A stretch of 64,000 nucleotides of DNA from Arthrobacter sp. 18067 (GCF_902706295.1 NZ_CACSJJ010000001.1:310001-374000); one strand, 5' to 3'. Shown: positions 24,531-33,558, counted from the first letter of the stretch. The notes: generated by a model not told the origin, from the letters alone. Translations and numbers: made by a program.

Positions 24531-26507
24531 ATGGAAGATACAGGGCAGTTAACAGCACTCAGGGCGGAATCGTCCCCTGCTGTGGCTGCCCTGGCCGCTG
24601 TCCGGTCACGACGCTTCTTGAGTATGCCGGACTTGGTTAAGGACGGGTTTAAGGATTCGACGGCGCCCGTCACCTGGATCGGCCACGTCCACGGTGCTGG
24701 GCTGCTCAACGACGCTGAGGTGGTCAACGGAAAGGCCCAGTTCGCCCCGACTTCAGAGGCCACGGGCGCCGGGCGCACTGACACCGCGTCCACGGGCACC
24801 GGGTCCATGGGCTCCGCCCCGGCCGACGCTTCGCCCCTAAGTGCAGGATCGATCCTGAACCAACAGCGGAATCGTCAGACCGGCCAGGGCGCAAAGTCGG
24901 CTCAGCCGATCCAACGTTTCGACACCCAGCGTCCTGATCCCAATGCCGCCGGCGGGATGGACCTGATGGCGCTTCTTATCGACAGCGCTGCACTTCTGGA
25001 CTCCGCACGCTTGTCCGCTGCCCATGAGGCTTCTCTGTTTGGGTTTGTTGAGGCTGCTGATTTTGCCGGCAGGGTCGAGGAGATTTCCCGATCGATGGAG
25101 TACTTACAGGTCGTCGCAGCCCACGCGGTGGAACGGACCCGGAACGAAGCACAACAGACGAGGCCGGGGTCCTCGGCAGCAGCGCCGGAATGGCGGACCG
25201 GCTGGACTGACCAAGTCACGGGCGCAACGGATCCGGAGGCACCAGTTTCCGTTGGTGAAGCACGCTCCACTAACGCAGCACTTTCCACGATTGGCGCAGC
25301 ACTGTCCGTGAAGGGGGCCGGGTCCAAGGCCAGTGTTTTGGATGACGGGTACCGGAACGCGGCAGAGTTCCTCCGGGCGCGGTTGCGGATCGGCATCGGG
25401 GAAGCCCGGCGCAGGCTCGCCCTGGCACCGGATGTCCTCCCCCAAACCGGGATGACCGGGCAGGAAATCCCGGCCCGCCGCGAAGTCCTCGCCGCAGCGG
25501 TTGAGGCCGCTTTGGTGTCGTCCCGGTCCGCGACCATCATCAGCACCGCCCTGGACAAGGTCCGGAACCTCACCGACGAAGACACCATCACCCGGATGGA
25601 ACACGCCCTAACCACCACCGCCATCGAAACCGACCCGGACTTCGTCACCAAAATGGCCAAACGCTGGGCCGACAGGATCGACCAAGACGGCCCCGAACCC
25701 TCCGAAGAAGTCCTCCACCAATTCCAAGGCGCGTTCCTCCGCCGCCGACGCCGCCACGGACTCCACCACCTCGAAATCTTCGCCACCGACGAACAAATCG
25801 AAACCCTCACCACCGCCATGAACACCGCCACCAACCCCAGACTCACCACCGACCAGCACGAAGCGAACACCGCAACCGGGACTGCCGGCCCGGACCTGGA
25901 CCGCCGCACCCACCCCCAGAAACGCCTCAACGGCCTCGTCGGCGCCTGCGCCCTCGCCATGCGCACAGAGAAACTACCCTCCAACGGCGGACTCCCACCC
26001 CAACTCACCGTCACCATCAGCTACCGCGAGCTCCTCGAACAACTCCACAACAACAAACAGCACCGTCACACCGGAACAGGGACAGGCACAGCGACCTTCA
26101 CCGGCCCGATCCACCCCACCACCATCCGCAAAATAGCCTGCGACGCCGACATCATCCCCGTCCTGCTCGGCAGCGACTCCCGCGTCCTGGACATCGGCCG
26201 CACCACCCGGATCTTCCCACCCCACATCCGCAAAGCCATCACCGCCCGCGACCAAGGCTGCACCTTCCCCGACTGCACCATGCCCCCACCCTGGTGCGAA
26301 GCCCACCACACCACCTACTGGTCCCAAGGCGGCACCACCGGAACAGAAAACGGCACCCTGCTCTGCAGCCACCACCACCACCTCATCCACAAAGAACAAT
26401 GGACCATCGACATGACAACCGGGGCCCCCTGGTTCATCCCCCCACCCCACATCGACCCAAACCAAACACCCCGACGCAACCACCACCACACACCCCACAG
26501 AACATAA
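24531..26507 (+). CDS. DUF222 and HNH endonuclease domain protein
   Basis: 658 residues. An N-terminal low-complexity stretch rich in Gly, Ala, Ser and Thr (about 75-105) is followed by DUF222 (about 150-480) and a C-terminal HNH nuclease: R-D-Q-G-C-T-F-P-D-C, W-C-E-A-H-H-T-T-Y-W, then L-L-C-S-H-H-H-H-L-I-H. These multi-copy actinobacterial proteins (13E12-repeat type) are thought to be mobile or selfish nucleases, often many per genome in Arthrobacter. From about 25700 onward the DNA becomes strikingly rich in CCACC/CACC on the coding strand. The ATG at 24531 lacks a strong ribosome site and may be leaderless. Confidence 0.88.
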   Translation: MEDTGQLTALRAESSPAVAALAAVRSRRFLSMPDLVKDGFKDSTAPVTWIGHVHGAGLLNDAEVVNGKAQFAPTSEATGAGRTDTASTGTGSMGSAPADASPLSAGSILNQQRNRQTGQGAKSAQPIQRFDTQRPDPNAAGGMDLMALLIDSAALLDSARLSAAHEASLFGFVEAADFAGRVEEISRSMEYLQVVAAHAVERTRNEAQQTRPGSSAAAPEWRTGWTDQVTGATDPEAPVSVGEARSTNAALSTIGAALSVKGAGSKASVLDDGYRNAAEFLRARLRIGIGEARRRLALAPDVLPQTGMTGQEIPARREVLAAAVEAALVSSRSATIISTALDKVRNLTDEDTITRMEHALTTTAIETDPDFVTKMAKRWADRIDQDGPEPSEEVLHQFQGAFLRRRRRHGLHHLEIFATDEQIETLTTAMNTATNPRLTTDQHEANTATGTAGPDLDRRTHPQKRLNGLVGACALAMRTEKLPSNGGLPPQLTVTISYRELLEQLHNNKQHRHTGTGTGTATFTGPIHPTTIRKIACDADIIPVLLGSDSRVLDIGRTTRIFPPHIRKAITARDQGCTFPDCTMPPPWCEAHHTTYWSQGGTTGTENGTLLCSHHHHLIHKEQWTIDMTTGAPWFIPPPHIDPNQTPRRNHHHTPHRT

Positions 26508-26606
26508 ACACGTCCCGGGAACGGTGTGTGCAGCATCGAAGTCCGTCGCTGGAGGGCTTTGGTGTGACTTGAATTGGTGCCCCCATCAAATGGATGGGAC
26601 CCGAGG

Positions 26607-27860
26607 CTATTTGCCCGCCAAGTCAGCGATCTTGCGTTCCAGTGCTGTTCGTTCGGCAGCGTTGGAGCAGATGGCCAATGCCTCCGCCAAGGCTCCCTGT
26701 GCTTCCCCGAAGCGGCCGAGCCTGGTGAGAAGTTCGCCTCGAACGGTTGGGACCAGATGAGACCCGTCCAGATCCCCACGGTTCGCCAGGGCTTCCACCA
26801 ACTGCAGCCCGGCTGCCGGCCCCGAAGCCATGGCTACCGCAACGGCGCGATTCAATTCAATGACCGGAGATGGGGCCAAACGTCCCAGGGCTTCGTACAA
26901 GATCACAATCCGTTGCCAATCCGTGTCCGCTGCGGTTCGAGCCACCGCGTGGCATTCAGCAATCGACGCCTGCAATCCATAGGCGCCCAGACCGCGGCCG
27001 GCGCCGACCGCCGTCGAAAGCGCCGCCCTGCCTCGACGAATCGCGGACTGGTCCCAACGACGTCGGTCCTGGTCTTCCAGAAGGACCGGCTTTCCGGCTG
27101 AGTCGAGCCTTGCAGGAAAGCGGGCAGCAGTCAGTTCCATGAGCGCAAGCACGCCAAATACCTCGGGCTCCGGTGCCAGTCGAACCAGCACACGTGCCAG
27201 TCGTCGTGCTTCACTGGCCAATTCCGTCCGCATCCACGAGTCACCGGTGGTGGCGAAGGAGCCCTCAGTGAAAATCAGATAGACCACCTGCAGCACGGAG
27301 CCAAGCCGCTCGGGTATTTCGCCTGCCTCCGGCACCGCAAACGGAATGTGCGCCGCCGCCAAGGTTTTTTTGGCGCGGGTGATGCGGGCTTGGATGGTTG
27401 GTACGGGCACAAAGAACGCCTTGGCAATCTCCTCCGTGCCCATGCCGCCCACCACGCGGAGCGTCAAAGCGATCCTCGATTCCTTGGACAACACCGGATG
27501 GCAAGAGATAAACATCAAGGCGAGTACGTCGTCGTCGATCGAGTCTGGGTTGAACAGCGTGTCCACACCCGGTTCCTCCTCGGAGAGATCGCTGGCAAGC
27601 AGTGCGTACTTTTCCTCCCGGGCAGAACGCCGCCGGAAGGAATCGATCGCCCGACGCCGCCCGACAGTCAGGAGCCATCCTGCCGGTTCTGCGGGTACGC
27701 CATTGACAGACCAAGACACCAATGCTTCCGCGACCGCTTCCTGGGCGAGGTCTTCGGCAAAAGTGAAATCGCCCGAATAGCGCGCAAGGGCGCCGACGAT
27801 GCGTGCGGATTCACTACGCCACACCGCGTCGACGGCGGCCCTTGCCTCGTTGCTGCCCAC
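26607..27860 (-). CDS. ECF42 group RNA polymerase sigma factor with C-terminal TPR-like domain
   Basis: 417 residues, about twice the size of ordinary ECF sigma factors. Sigma2 lies at about 10-80 (F-A-E-D-L-A-Q-E-A-V-A-E-A, G-W-L-L-T-V-G-R-R-R-A-I-D), and sigma4 at about 112-165 (R-V-V-G-G-M-G-T-E-E-I-A-K-A-F). The long C-terminal helical domain (about 180-417) carries Y-E-A-L-G, S-P-V-I-E-L-N-R-A-V-A and N-R-G-D-L-D, the hallmark of ECF42. That domain is known to be needed for activity and replaces an anti-sigma factor. GTG at 27860 follows AGGAG. It lies 36 bases after a DGPF/YCII gene, the standard ECF42 partner. Confidence 0.9.
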   Translation of the reverse strand: MGSNEARAAVDAVWRSESARIVGALARYSGDFTFAEDLAQEAVAEALVSWSVNGVPAEPAGWLLTVGRRRAIDSFRRRSAREEKYALLASDLSEEEPGVDTLFNPDSIDDDVLALMFISCHPVLSKESRIALTLRVVGGMGTEEIAKAFFVPVPTIQARITRAKKTLAAAHIPFAVPEAGEIPERLGSVLQVVYLIFTEGSFATTGDSWMRTELASEARRLARVLVRLAPEPEVFGVLALMELTAARFPARLDSAGKPVLLEDQDRRRWDQSAIRRGRAALSTAVGAGRGLGAYGLQASIAECHAVARTAADTDWQRIVILYEALGRLAPSPVIELNRAVAVAMASGPAAGLQLVEALANRGDLDGSHLVPTVRGELLTRLGRFGEAQGALAEALAICSNAAERTALERKIADLAGK

Positions 27861-27896
27861 CTCAGGTGCTCCTGACTGCAGTTCCTGAGACCGGCT

Positions 27897-28316
27897 TTAG
27901 AGTTGGCCGGTCTGCTCGCGCCATGCACGTTCCTTTTGGATCCATTTGTTGTCTTGCGGGAACTCGTCAATGCTGGCGACGCGACGGATTTCGGTCTTGG
28001 TCCCTTCCGTCATGGGTGCCCGCTTGGCCCACTCGATGGCTTCCTGCTTGGACGCGACGTCCAGGATGTAGTAGCCGCCAAAGAGCTCCTTGGTTTCGCC
28101 GTAGGGGCCATCCGTGACAACGGGGGTTTCACCGGTGAAGTCGACCACGACACCCTCTTTAGGATCCTCCAGGCCCTCCGCCGCCAGGAGGACACCGGCG
28201 CGGATCAGTTCGTCGTTGAATTGACCCATGGCGTCAAGGATCTCGTTGAAGTCGATGTTCTCGAACTTGGCGTACGAAGCGTCGTCTGCCCTCATGATCA
28301 ACATGTATTTAGCCAT
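27897..28316 (-). CDS. YCII/DGPF domain protein, partner of the ECF42 sigma factor
   Basis: 139 residues of the DGPF (YCII-related) family. It opens M-A-K-Y-M-L-I-M-R and contains the V-V-T-D-G-P-Y-G-E-T-K-E motif (about 71-82) and G-G-Y-Y-I-L-D. ECF42 sigma factors typically transcribe such genes; their biochemical role is still unclear, possibly small ligand sensing or a lactone-isomerase-like reaction. ATG at 28316 has AGGAG 10 bases upstream. First gene of the DGPF-sigma operon, with an ECF42-like promoter 56-82 bases before the start. Confidence 0.87.
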   Translation of the reverse strand: MAKYMLIMRADDASYAKFENIDFNEILDAMGQFNDELIRAGVLLAAEGLEDPKEGVVVDFTGETPVVTDGPYGETKELFGGYYILDVASKQEAIEWAKRAPMTEGTKTEIRRVASIDEFPQDNKWIQKERAWREQTGQL

Positions 28317-28371
28317 CTGACTCAATCTCCTGTGTAAGTGGAAAGTCGCCCTTCGACCTTCTCATCCATAG

Positions 28372-28398
28372 GTCGAACAGCGCGAGGGCAAATCGACA
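28372..28398 (-). promoter_or_regulatory. Candidate ECF42-type promoter
   Basis: On the reverse strand TGTCGA (28398-28393) and CGAC (28375-28372) are separated by 17 bases. This fits the TGTCGA / CGA(T)C promoter pattern that I recall being described for Streptomyces ECF42 sigma factors, and supports autoregulation of the DGPF-sigma operon. An 8-base inverted repeat (TTCGACCT 28352-28359, AGGTCGAA 28370-28377) overlaps its downstream part. Confidence 0.55.
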
Positions 28399-28506
28399 AC
28401 GGGTCCAAAACAATTTTCCTGGCTCTCTGGACACGTCATCGGCGTAGTCTGGAGGGACGGCGGGAAACGATTGTGTTGAGTCCGCCAGCAAGTGGTTCGA
28501 GGCACC

Positions 28507-29592
28507 ATGGCACCAGATCGTTCGTCCGATGAATCTTTGCCGGACCAGGGTGCCACCCGGACCGTCAACAGTTACGCCGTGCTCCTGAAGTCCGTACGCA
28601 ACGCTGGATTGCTGAAGCGCCGCAGGGGCTTCTACATCGCGGTGTTTGTGATCCTCATGGTGGCTTGGGCCGGAACCTGGAGCGGCTTCCTGTTGCTTCG
28701 GGACACCTGGTTCCAGCTCCTCATTGCGGCGGGAATGGGCGTGGTCCTGACCCAGTTCGCGTTCCTGGCCCATGAAGCTGCCCACCGTCAGGTTTTCAAG
28801 TCCAAGGGAATGAATGAGTGGTCCGCCCGGCTGGTTGGTACCGGATTGGTGGGCATCAGTTACTCGATGTGGGCACAGAAGCACACGCGTCACCACAACT
28901 TTCCCAATGTGATCGATAAGGACCCGGACATCCATACCGGCGCCATCGCGTTTCATCCTCAAGCAGCCAGCACCCGGCGGGGCATCATGGTGCAGGTCAC
29001 GCGCAGGCAGGGGTGGCTGTTGTTTCCCCTGTTGTTCTTCCTCGGTGTGAGTCTGCACATTGATTCGTTGAAGTACCTGCTGCACCAACGAAAAGTTGAT
29101 CACCGCTGGGTGGAGATCCCCGTCATCCTGCTGCGCTTGCTGGCTGTGCCCATCCTGGTGTTTTCCATGCTGCCGTTAGGCATGGCCTTCGCCTTCCTCG
29201 GCGTCCAGCTGGGCGTCTTCGGTTTCTACATGGGTGCGTCCTTCGCCCCGAACCATAAAGGCATGACCATCCTGCCCACGTCCAGCAGAGCGGACTTCCT
29301 CAACCGCCAAGTACTCACGGCCCGGAACATCTCAGGGGGACGGTTCATGGACACGCTGATGGGTGGGCTGAACCGTCAGATCGAACACCATCTCTTCCCG
29401 GACATGCCTCGTCCCTACCTTCATCGCGCGGCCGGGATCGTCAAGGAATGCTGTGATGAGTTAGGGATTCCCTATACCGAAACCAGTCTGGCGGCCTCCT
29501 ACGTGATGGTGGTGAGGTATCTGGATGACGTCGGCTTCTTCGCGGGAGAACCCTTCGAGTGCCCGGTCGTAGACGAATTCCGTCCCCGGTGA
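28507..29592 (+). CDS. Membrane fatty acid desaturase (acyl-lipid/acyl-CoA type)
   Basis: 361 residues. Three histidine boxes bind the di-iron centre: H-E-A-A-H (about 89-93), H-T-R-H-H (about 126-130) and Q-I-E-H-H (about 295). Hydrophobic pairs at about 45-85 and 190-220 supply four membrane helices. The family inserts a double bond into acyl chains using O2 and reduced ferredoxin or similar, adjusting membrane fluidity. ATG at 28507 is chosen because GAGG lies 5 bases upstream. It is divergent from the DGPF-sigma operon and monocistronic, ending in a strong terminator. Regiospecificity (delta-9 or other) cannot be read from sequence. Confidence 0.9.
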   Translation: MAPDRSSDESLPDQGATRTVNSYAVLLKSVRNAGLLKRRRGFYIAVFVILMVAWAGTWSGFLLLRDTWFQLLIAAGMGVVLTQFAFLAHEAAHRQVFKSKGMNEWSARLVGTGLVGISYSMWAQKHTRHHNFPNVIDKDPDIHTGAIAFHPQAASTRRGIMVQVTRRQGWLLFPLLFFLGVSLHIDSLKYLLHQRKVDHRWVEIPVILLRLLAVPILVFSMLPLGMAFAFLGVQLGVFGFYMGASFAPNHKGMTILPTSSRADFLNRQVLTARNISGGRFMDTLMGGLNRQIEHHLFPDMPRPYLHRAAGIVKECCDELGIPYTETSLAASYVMVVRYLDDVGFFAGEPFECPVVDEFRPR

Positions 29593-29617
29593 CCAGCAGG
29601 TGTCAAAGGACGGCAAA

Positions 29618-29645
29618 GGATCCCCCGGAGTTATCCGGGGGATCC
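29618..29645. terminator. Bidirectional intrinsic terminator
   Basis: GGATCCCCCGGA (29618-29629) and TCCGGGGGATCC (29634-29645) form a perfect 12-bp stem with a 4-base loop. It lies 26 bases after the desaturase stop and 24 bases past the stop of the convergent secreted-protein gene, so it can serve both. Confidence 0.85.
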
Positions 29646-29668
29646 TGTTGCCGGCGGAGTTGTCAGTT

Positions 29669-30226
29669 TCAGCGGCCGCCTCCGCCGATGACCCCGGCCT
29701 CGACAGCCTTGGACACGGCATCAGCCTCAGCTTGCGTGAGCTTGCCGTCGGTGACTGCCTTGTCCAGCCTGGTCTTCAACGCAGCAGCACGCTCCGCCTG
29801 GCCTTCGGCACGGATTTCCTCCAAGGCCGTAGTGACCTTAGCCTCGTCCACACCCAAGGCTGCGGCCAGTGACTTAGCCAGTGCCGCGTCCTGCGCCGTG
29901 CGGTCCGGTTTGGTGCCTTCCGTTCCTTCGGCAGGTGGCGTAGTGGGCTTGTTCGCCTCACGGAAGGCCTTCAAGGCGTCGGTGACCTTGGCCTCGTCGA
30001 CACCCAACTTGCTGGCCAGCTGCGCCGCAATTTGCCCACCGTCACGTCCGTGTCCGTGCCCGCCGGGCTTTCCACCGCGGTCCGACGGCGTGGTCGCATC
30101 CGCAGAGGATGTGGCGCTGGGCGATGGTGTAGTGGCCGCGGTTGCCATGCTGGTTACACCGAGTCCTGCGCCCAGTGCCAGGGCTCCGGCCGCCACTCCC
30201 AGCGTAATTCTCTTTGTTTTGGACAT
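29669..30226 (-). CDS. Secreted helical protein with two repeats
   Basis: 185 residues. A signal peptide (about 1-30, cleavage after A-T-A) is followed by a Ser/Thr/Pro linker and a G-G-K-P-G-G-H-G-H-G-R-D-G-G spacer. Then come two copies of L-A-x-x-L-G-V-D-E-A-K-V-T-x-A-L (about 73-95 and 124-146) and a final helix pair ending in a glycine tail. The repeats look like the small helical YckD/DUF2680-like units of secreted proteins. ATG at 30226 follows AGGAGAGG. Function is unknown; the His/Gly spacer could bind metal. The promoter must lie in the 171 bases before 30398. Confidence 0.75.
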   Translation of the reverse strand: MSKTKRITLGVAAGALALGAGLGVTSMATAATTPSPSATSSADATTPSDRGGKPGGHGHGRDGGQIAAQLASKLGVDEAKVTDALKAFREANKPTTPPAEGTEGTKPDRTAQDAALAKSLAAALGVDEAKVTTALEEIRAEGQAERAAALKTRLDKAVTDGKLTQAEADAVSKAVEAGVIGGGGR

Positions 30227-30397
30227 GTACCTCTCCTCAATGAGCCGTTGGTACGGCTGGTGTCTGAGGGACGGGCAGTAGTGCCGTCCTCTTAACACGA
30301 TGAGAGGACAACCCCAGCCCACGCTGTCCTGAACCTGTCATTCGGCTGTGAAAGTGAACCGGAAGCTGTGAAGGACTCTCCTCACGGTCCAGCCGAA

Positions 30398-31333
30398 TCA
30401 GCGAATCCGGTCCAAAGCGTCCAGCAGCCGCTTGACCGCTCCACCCAGGTTCCAGTCCGTAGCCAACTGTTCAAGTTCGTCCCGCGCTGCGCCAGTGACG
30501 GGACGCAGTTCAGCTCCCACGTCTTCCAGAGTGGGGACTTTGAGGTCGCGCACAACGTTCACGACGGCGGGTGCCACCTTAAGGTAATCGGCTGCGGCCG
30601 ACAGTTTGGCGCGTGTGGAAGCGGACAACCCGCCGTCGGGGTCCTCTGCCGCCTCAAGCAAGCCTTCCAGTGAGCCGTGCGTGCCGAGCAAAGAGGCCGC
30701 CGTTTTTTCGCCGATCCCGGCCACGCCCGGCAGGCCGTCAGAAGCATCGCCGCGCAGGGTGGCGAAATCAGCATACTGCTGGGGCAGGACCCGGTATTTG
30801 CCCACTACCACCACATCGGTGACGAGCTCCAGGTTCCTCATGCCGCGGGCGGTGTAGATAACCCGGACCGCACGGTCGTCATCCACGAGCTGGAAAAGGT
30901 CGCGGTCTCCGGTGACCACGTCCGTAGGGAACTGCGCCTGGCTCGCGTAGGTGCCAACGACGTCGTCGGCCTCGTGCTCATCGACACCCACCACGGCTAT
31001 CCCGGCGAGATGCAGCACGTGCCGGATCATGGGAATTTGGGCTTCCAGCGGGTCCGGGACCACCTCGACGTCGGGACCGTCCGGAACGATCTCCGCCACC
31101 CTGTGCGACTTGTAGCTGGGGATCAGATCCACGCGCCATTGCGGCCGCCAATCGTTGTCCCAGCAGGCGACGACATGTGTCGCTTCGTAGTCCGTGGTGA
31201 GGCGGGCGATCATGTCCATCAATCCCCGGACGGCGTTCACCGGAGTTCCGTCGGGGCGGCGTATCGAATCAGGGATGCCGTAGAAGGCACGGAAATACAG
31301 GGAAGCAGTATCCAGCAGCATCAATCGGGGCAT
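30398..31333 (-). CDS. 5'-3' exonuclease (PolI N-terminal/FEN-like)
   Basis: 311 residues. The PIN/FEN fold carries the expected acidic metal ligands: L-L-D-T-A (about 6-10), A-C-W-D-N-D (about 54-59), E-H-E-A-D-D (about 119-124) and V-T-G-D-R-D-L-F-Q-L (about 139-148). The helix-hairpin-helix D-G-L-P-G-V-A-G-I-G-E-K-T-A follows (about 198-211). It degrades 5' flaps or RNA primers without an attached polymerase domain, as many actinobacterial stand-alone homologues do. ATG at 31333 is preferred over 31348 because AGGA precedes it by 6 bases. It diverges from the monooxygenase gene. Confidence 0.9.
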   Translation of the reverse strand: MPRLMLLDTASLYFRAFYGIPDSIRRPDGTPVNAVRGLMDMIARLTTDYEATHVVACWDNDWRPQWRVDLIPSYKSHRVAEIVPDGPDVEVVPDPLEAQIPMIRHVLHLAGIAVVGVDEHEADDVVGTYASQAQFPTDVVTGDRDLFQLVDDDRAVRVIYTARGMRNLELVTDVVVVGKYRVLPQQYADFATLRGDASDGLPGVAGIGEKTAASLLGTHGSLEGLLEAAEDPDGGLSASTRAKLSAAADYLKVAPAVVNVVRDLKVPTLEDVGAELRPVTGAARDELEQLATDWNLGGAVKRLLDALDRIR

Positions 31334-31455
31334 ACCTGATCCTGACATGCCAGCGGTCCGTTCGGCAGGAATCACACGGAAATTCGCGGGCCAGGATGGC
31401 ATCAGGCAGCGTAAAGACTTGATCACCAATGTGAGCCGCATTACGATGTTGAGAG

Positions 31456-31484
31456 CGATAATAGAACAGCCTGTTCTATTATCG
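31456..31484. promoter_or_regulatory. Perfect 29-bp palindrome, candidate operator of the monooxygenase gene
   Basis: CGATAATAGAACAG (31456-31469) and CTGTTCTATTATCG (31471-31484) are exact 14-base inverted arms around one central C. It lies 44-72 bases before the monooxygenase GTG, the usual promoter position. The site is A/T-rich against a GC-rich background and has no U-tract, so a protein-binding operator is more likely than a terminator. No regulator gene is adjacent. Confidence 0.75.
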
Positions 31485-31527
31485 AACAATTGGCGACAGT
31501 CAGCCCACAAAGAAGTGAGGAAAGCCC

Positions 31528-33438
31528 GTGCAGTTCCACCACCACGGTTATGTATCCGGTGACCCGCGAGTCGAGCCGGCAGCCGGCGTCGGAATCAACC
31601 GCCCAACCGAGCTTCCCGGCGAAGTGGATGTCCTCATCGTGGGCAGCGGTCCCGCCGGCATGCTGACCGCGGCGCAACTCTCCCAGTTCCCCGGCGTGAC
31701 CACGCGCATCGTTGAGCGACGCCCAGGCAGGCTAGCCATCGGCCAAGCCGATGGTATCCAGGCCCGCAGCGTCGAGACATTCCAGGCCTTTGGGTTCGCC
31801 GAGCGCATCATTGCGGAGGCCTACCGCATCACGGAGATGGCCTTCTGGAAGCCGGACCCGGCCGATCACTCCCGCATCGTCCGCGCCGCCCGCGCCGTGG
31901 ACGACCCCGCCGGAATCAGCGAATTCCCGCACCTGATCGTGAACCAGGCGCGGGTACTGGACTACTTCGCCGAATTCATGGCCAACTCCCCCACACGAAT
32001 GACGCCGGACTACGGTTACGAGTTCCGTGGCCTTGAGGTCACAGGTGAAGGCGAATACCCCGTCAACGTGACCCTCGCCCACACGTCCGGCCCCAACGAA
32101 GGCCAGGAGCGCGTCATCCGCGCCAAATACGTGGTCGGCGCGGATGGCGCGCGCAGCACGGTCCGCGAGTCGATCGGCTGCCACCTCGCGGGCGACCAGG
32201 CGAACCATGCCTGGGGCGTCATGGACGTCCTCGCCGTGACCGATTTCCCGGATATCCGCACCAAGTGCGCCATCCAGTCCGGATCCGGGGGCAGCATCCT
32301 TTTGATTCCCCGAGAAGGCGGACACCTCTTCCGCATGTACGTGGACCTGGGCGAAGTCGCCGCTGACGATCACGGCGCAGTGCGGAAAACAACCATCGAG
32401 CAGATTATCCAGAAAGCCAACGACATCCTGCACCCGTACACCTTGGACGTACGCAACGTTGCGTGGCACAGCGTGTACGAGGTAGGCCACCGTCTCACCG
32501 ACAGGTTCGACGACGTTCTTCCGGTGGAGCGCGGTACGCGCACGCCGAGGGTGTTCATTACCGGCGACGCGTGCCACACCCATAGCGCGAAGGCCGGACA
32601 GGGCATGAATGTTTCCATGCAGGATGGCTTCAATATCGGCTGGAAGCTTGGCCATGTCCTTGAGGGCCGCAGCCCGGAAAGCCTGCTTGATACGTATTCC
32701 GCCGAGCGCCAGGTTGTTGCGAAGAACCTCATCGACTTCGACAAGCAGTGGTCTACGCTGATGGCCAAGAAGCCGGAGGAGTTTGAAGACCCAGCGGAGC
32801 TGGAGACGTTCTACACCAGCACGGCCGAGTTCCCGGCAGGATTCATGACGCAATACGCGCCCTCCATGCTGGTCGCAGCGCCACAGCACCAGGAGCTCGC
32901 AACCGGCTTCCCGGTGGGCAAGCGTTTTAAGTCCGCACCGGTCCTGCGGGTCTGCGACACCAACCCCATGCACCTTGGCCATCACGCCAAGGCCGATGGT
33001 CGTTGGCGCATTTACGTCTTCGCCGACGCCGCCAAGGCCGGTGCGGCAGGACCTGTCGCCGACTTTGCCGAGTGGATCGCGAACTCGCCGGACTCGCCGC
33101 TGGCCGCCACGCCGTCGGGCGCTGACAGCGACGCCTGGTTCGATGTGAAGGTGGTCTACCAGCAAAACCACACGGACGTGGACATCAACGCCGTTCCCGC
33201 GGCGTTCAAGCCCACAGTTGGACCGTTCAAGCTCACATATCTTGAGAAGGCTTTCGGCACCGACCCGGACGCGGACATCTTCGACTTGCGAGGAATCAGC
33301 CGCGACGGCGCAGTCGTGGTGGTCCGCCCTGACCAGTACGTGGCGAACGTGCTGCCGCTGCATGCGACGGCGGAACTCGGCTCGTTCTTCGGGCCCCTGC
33401 TGGCGACCCACCCGACGGCAGGACTCGTCCAGGCCTAA
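31528..33438 (+). CDS. FAD-dependent 3-hydroxybenzoate 4-monooxygenase / phenol 2-monooxygenase family
   Basis: 636 residues, matching the length of MobA-type 3-hydroxybenzoate 4-hydroxylases (about 639). The FAD site V-L-I-V-G-S-G-P-A-G-M lies at about 35-45, the second FAD motif G-A-D-G-A-R-S near 210, and G-D-A-C-H-T-H-S-A-K-A-G-Q-G-M-N near 350. The C-terminal third is the thioredoxin-like PHOX domain. It hydroxylates a phenolic ring with NAD(P)H and O2; the product for 3-hydroxybenzoate would be protocatechuate. GTG at 31528 follows GAGGAAA. Single-gene transcript, palindromic operator upstream and a terminator downstream. Substrate assignment between 3-hydroxybenzoate and phenol is not certain. 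Confidence 0.85.
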   Translation: MQFHHHGYVSGDPRVEPAAGVGINRPTELPGEVDVLIVGSGPAGMLTAAQLSQFPGVTTRIVERRPGRLAIGQADGIQARSVETFQAFGFAERIIAEAYRITEMAFWKPDPADHSRIVRAARAVDDPAGISEFPHLIVNQARVLDYFAEFMANSPTRMTPDYGYEFRGLEVTGEGEYPVNVTLAHTSGPNEGQERVIRAKYVVGADGARSTVRESIGCHLAGDQANHAWGVMDVLAVTDFPDIRTKCAIQSGSGGSILLIPREGGHLFRMYVDLGEVAADDHGAVRKTTIEQIIQKANDILHPYTLDVRNVAWHSVYEVGHRLTDRFDDVLPVERGTRTPRVFITGDACHTHSAKAGQGMNVSMQDGFNIGWKLGHVLEGRSPESLLDTYSAERQVVAKNLIDFDKQWSTLMAKKPEEFEDPAELETFYTSTAEFPAGFMTQYAPSMLVAAPQHQELATGFPVGKRFKSAPVLRVCDTNPMHLGHHAKADGRWRIYVFADAAKAGAAGPVADFAEWIANSPDSPLAATPSGADSDAWFDVKVVYQQNHTDVDINAVPAAFKPTVGPFKLTYLEKAFGTDPDADIFDLRGISRDGAVVVVRPDQYVANVLPLHATAELGSFFGPLLATHPTAGLVQA

Positions 33439-33449
33439 ACATAAGGAGA

Positions 33450-33480
33450 CTGCCGGCGGGCCTTAGTGGCCCGCCGGCAG
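33450..33480 (+). terminator. Intrinsic terminator of the monooxygenase gene
   Basis: CTGCCGGCGGGCC (33450-33462) pairs perfectly with GGCCCGCCGGCAG (33468-33480) around a 5-base loop, followed by TTGCTGTTT. It starts 12 bases after the monooxygenase stop. Confidence 0.88.
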
Positions 33481-33558
33481 TTGCTGTTTAACTGCCAGCG
33501 TTGTCCACTGCTGAAGTTTTTACATCCCTGTAACGCAAACCACTAGAAGCAAACGAAA

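Noticed and set aside
31732..33411. Long reverse open frame of about 560 codons
   Set aside because: Antisense to the FAD monooxygenase, which carries all family motifs; no start signal or domain in the reverse product.
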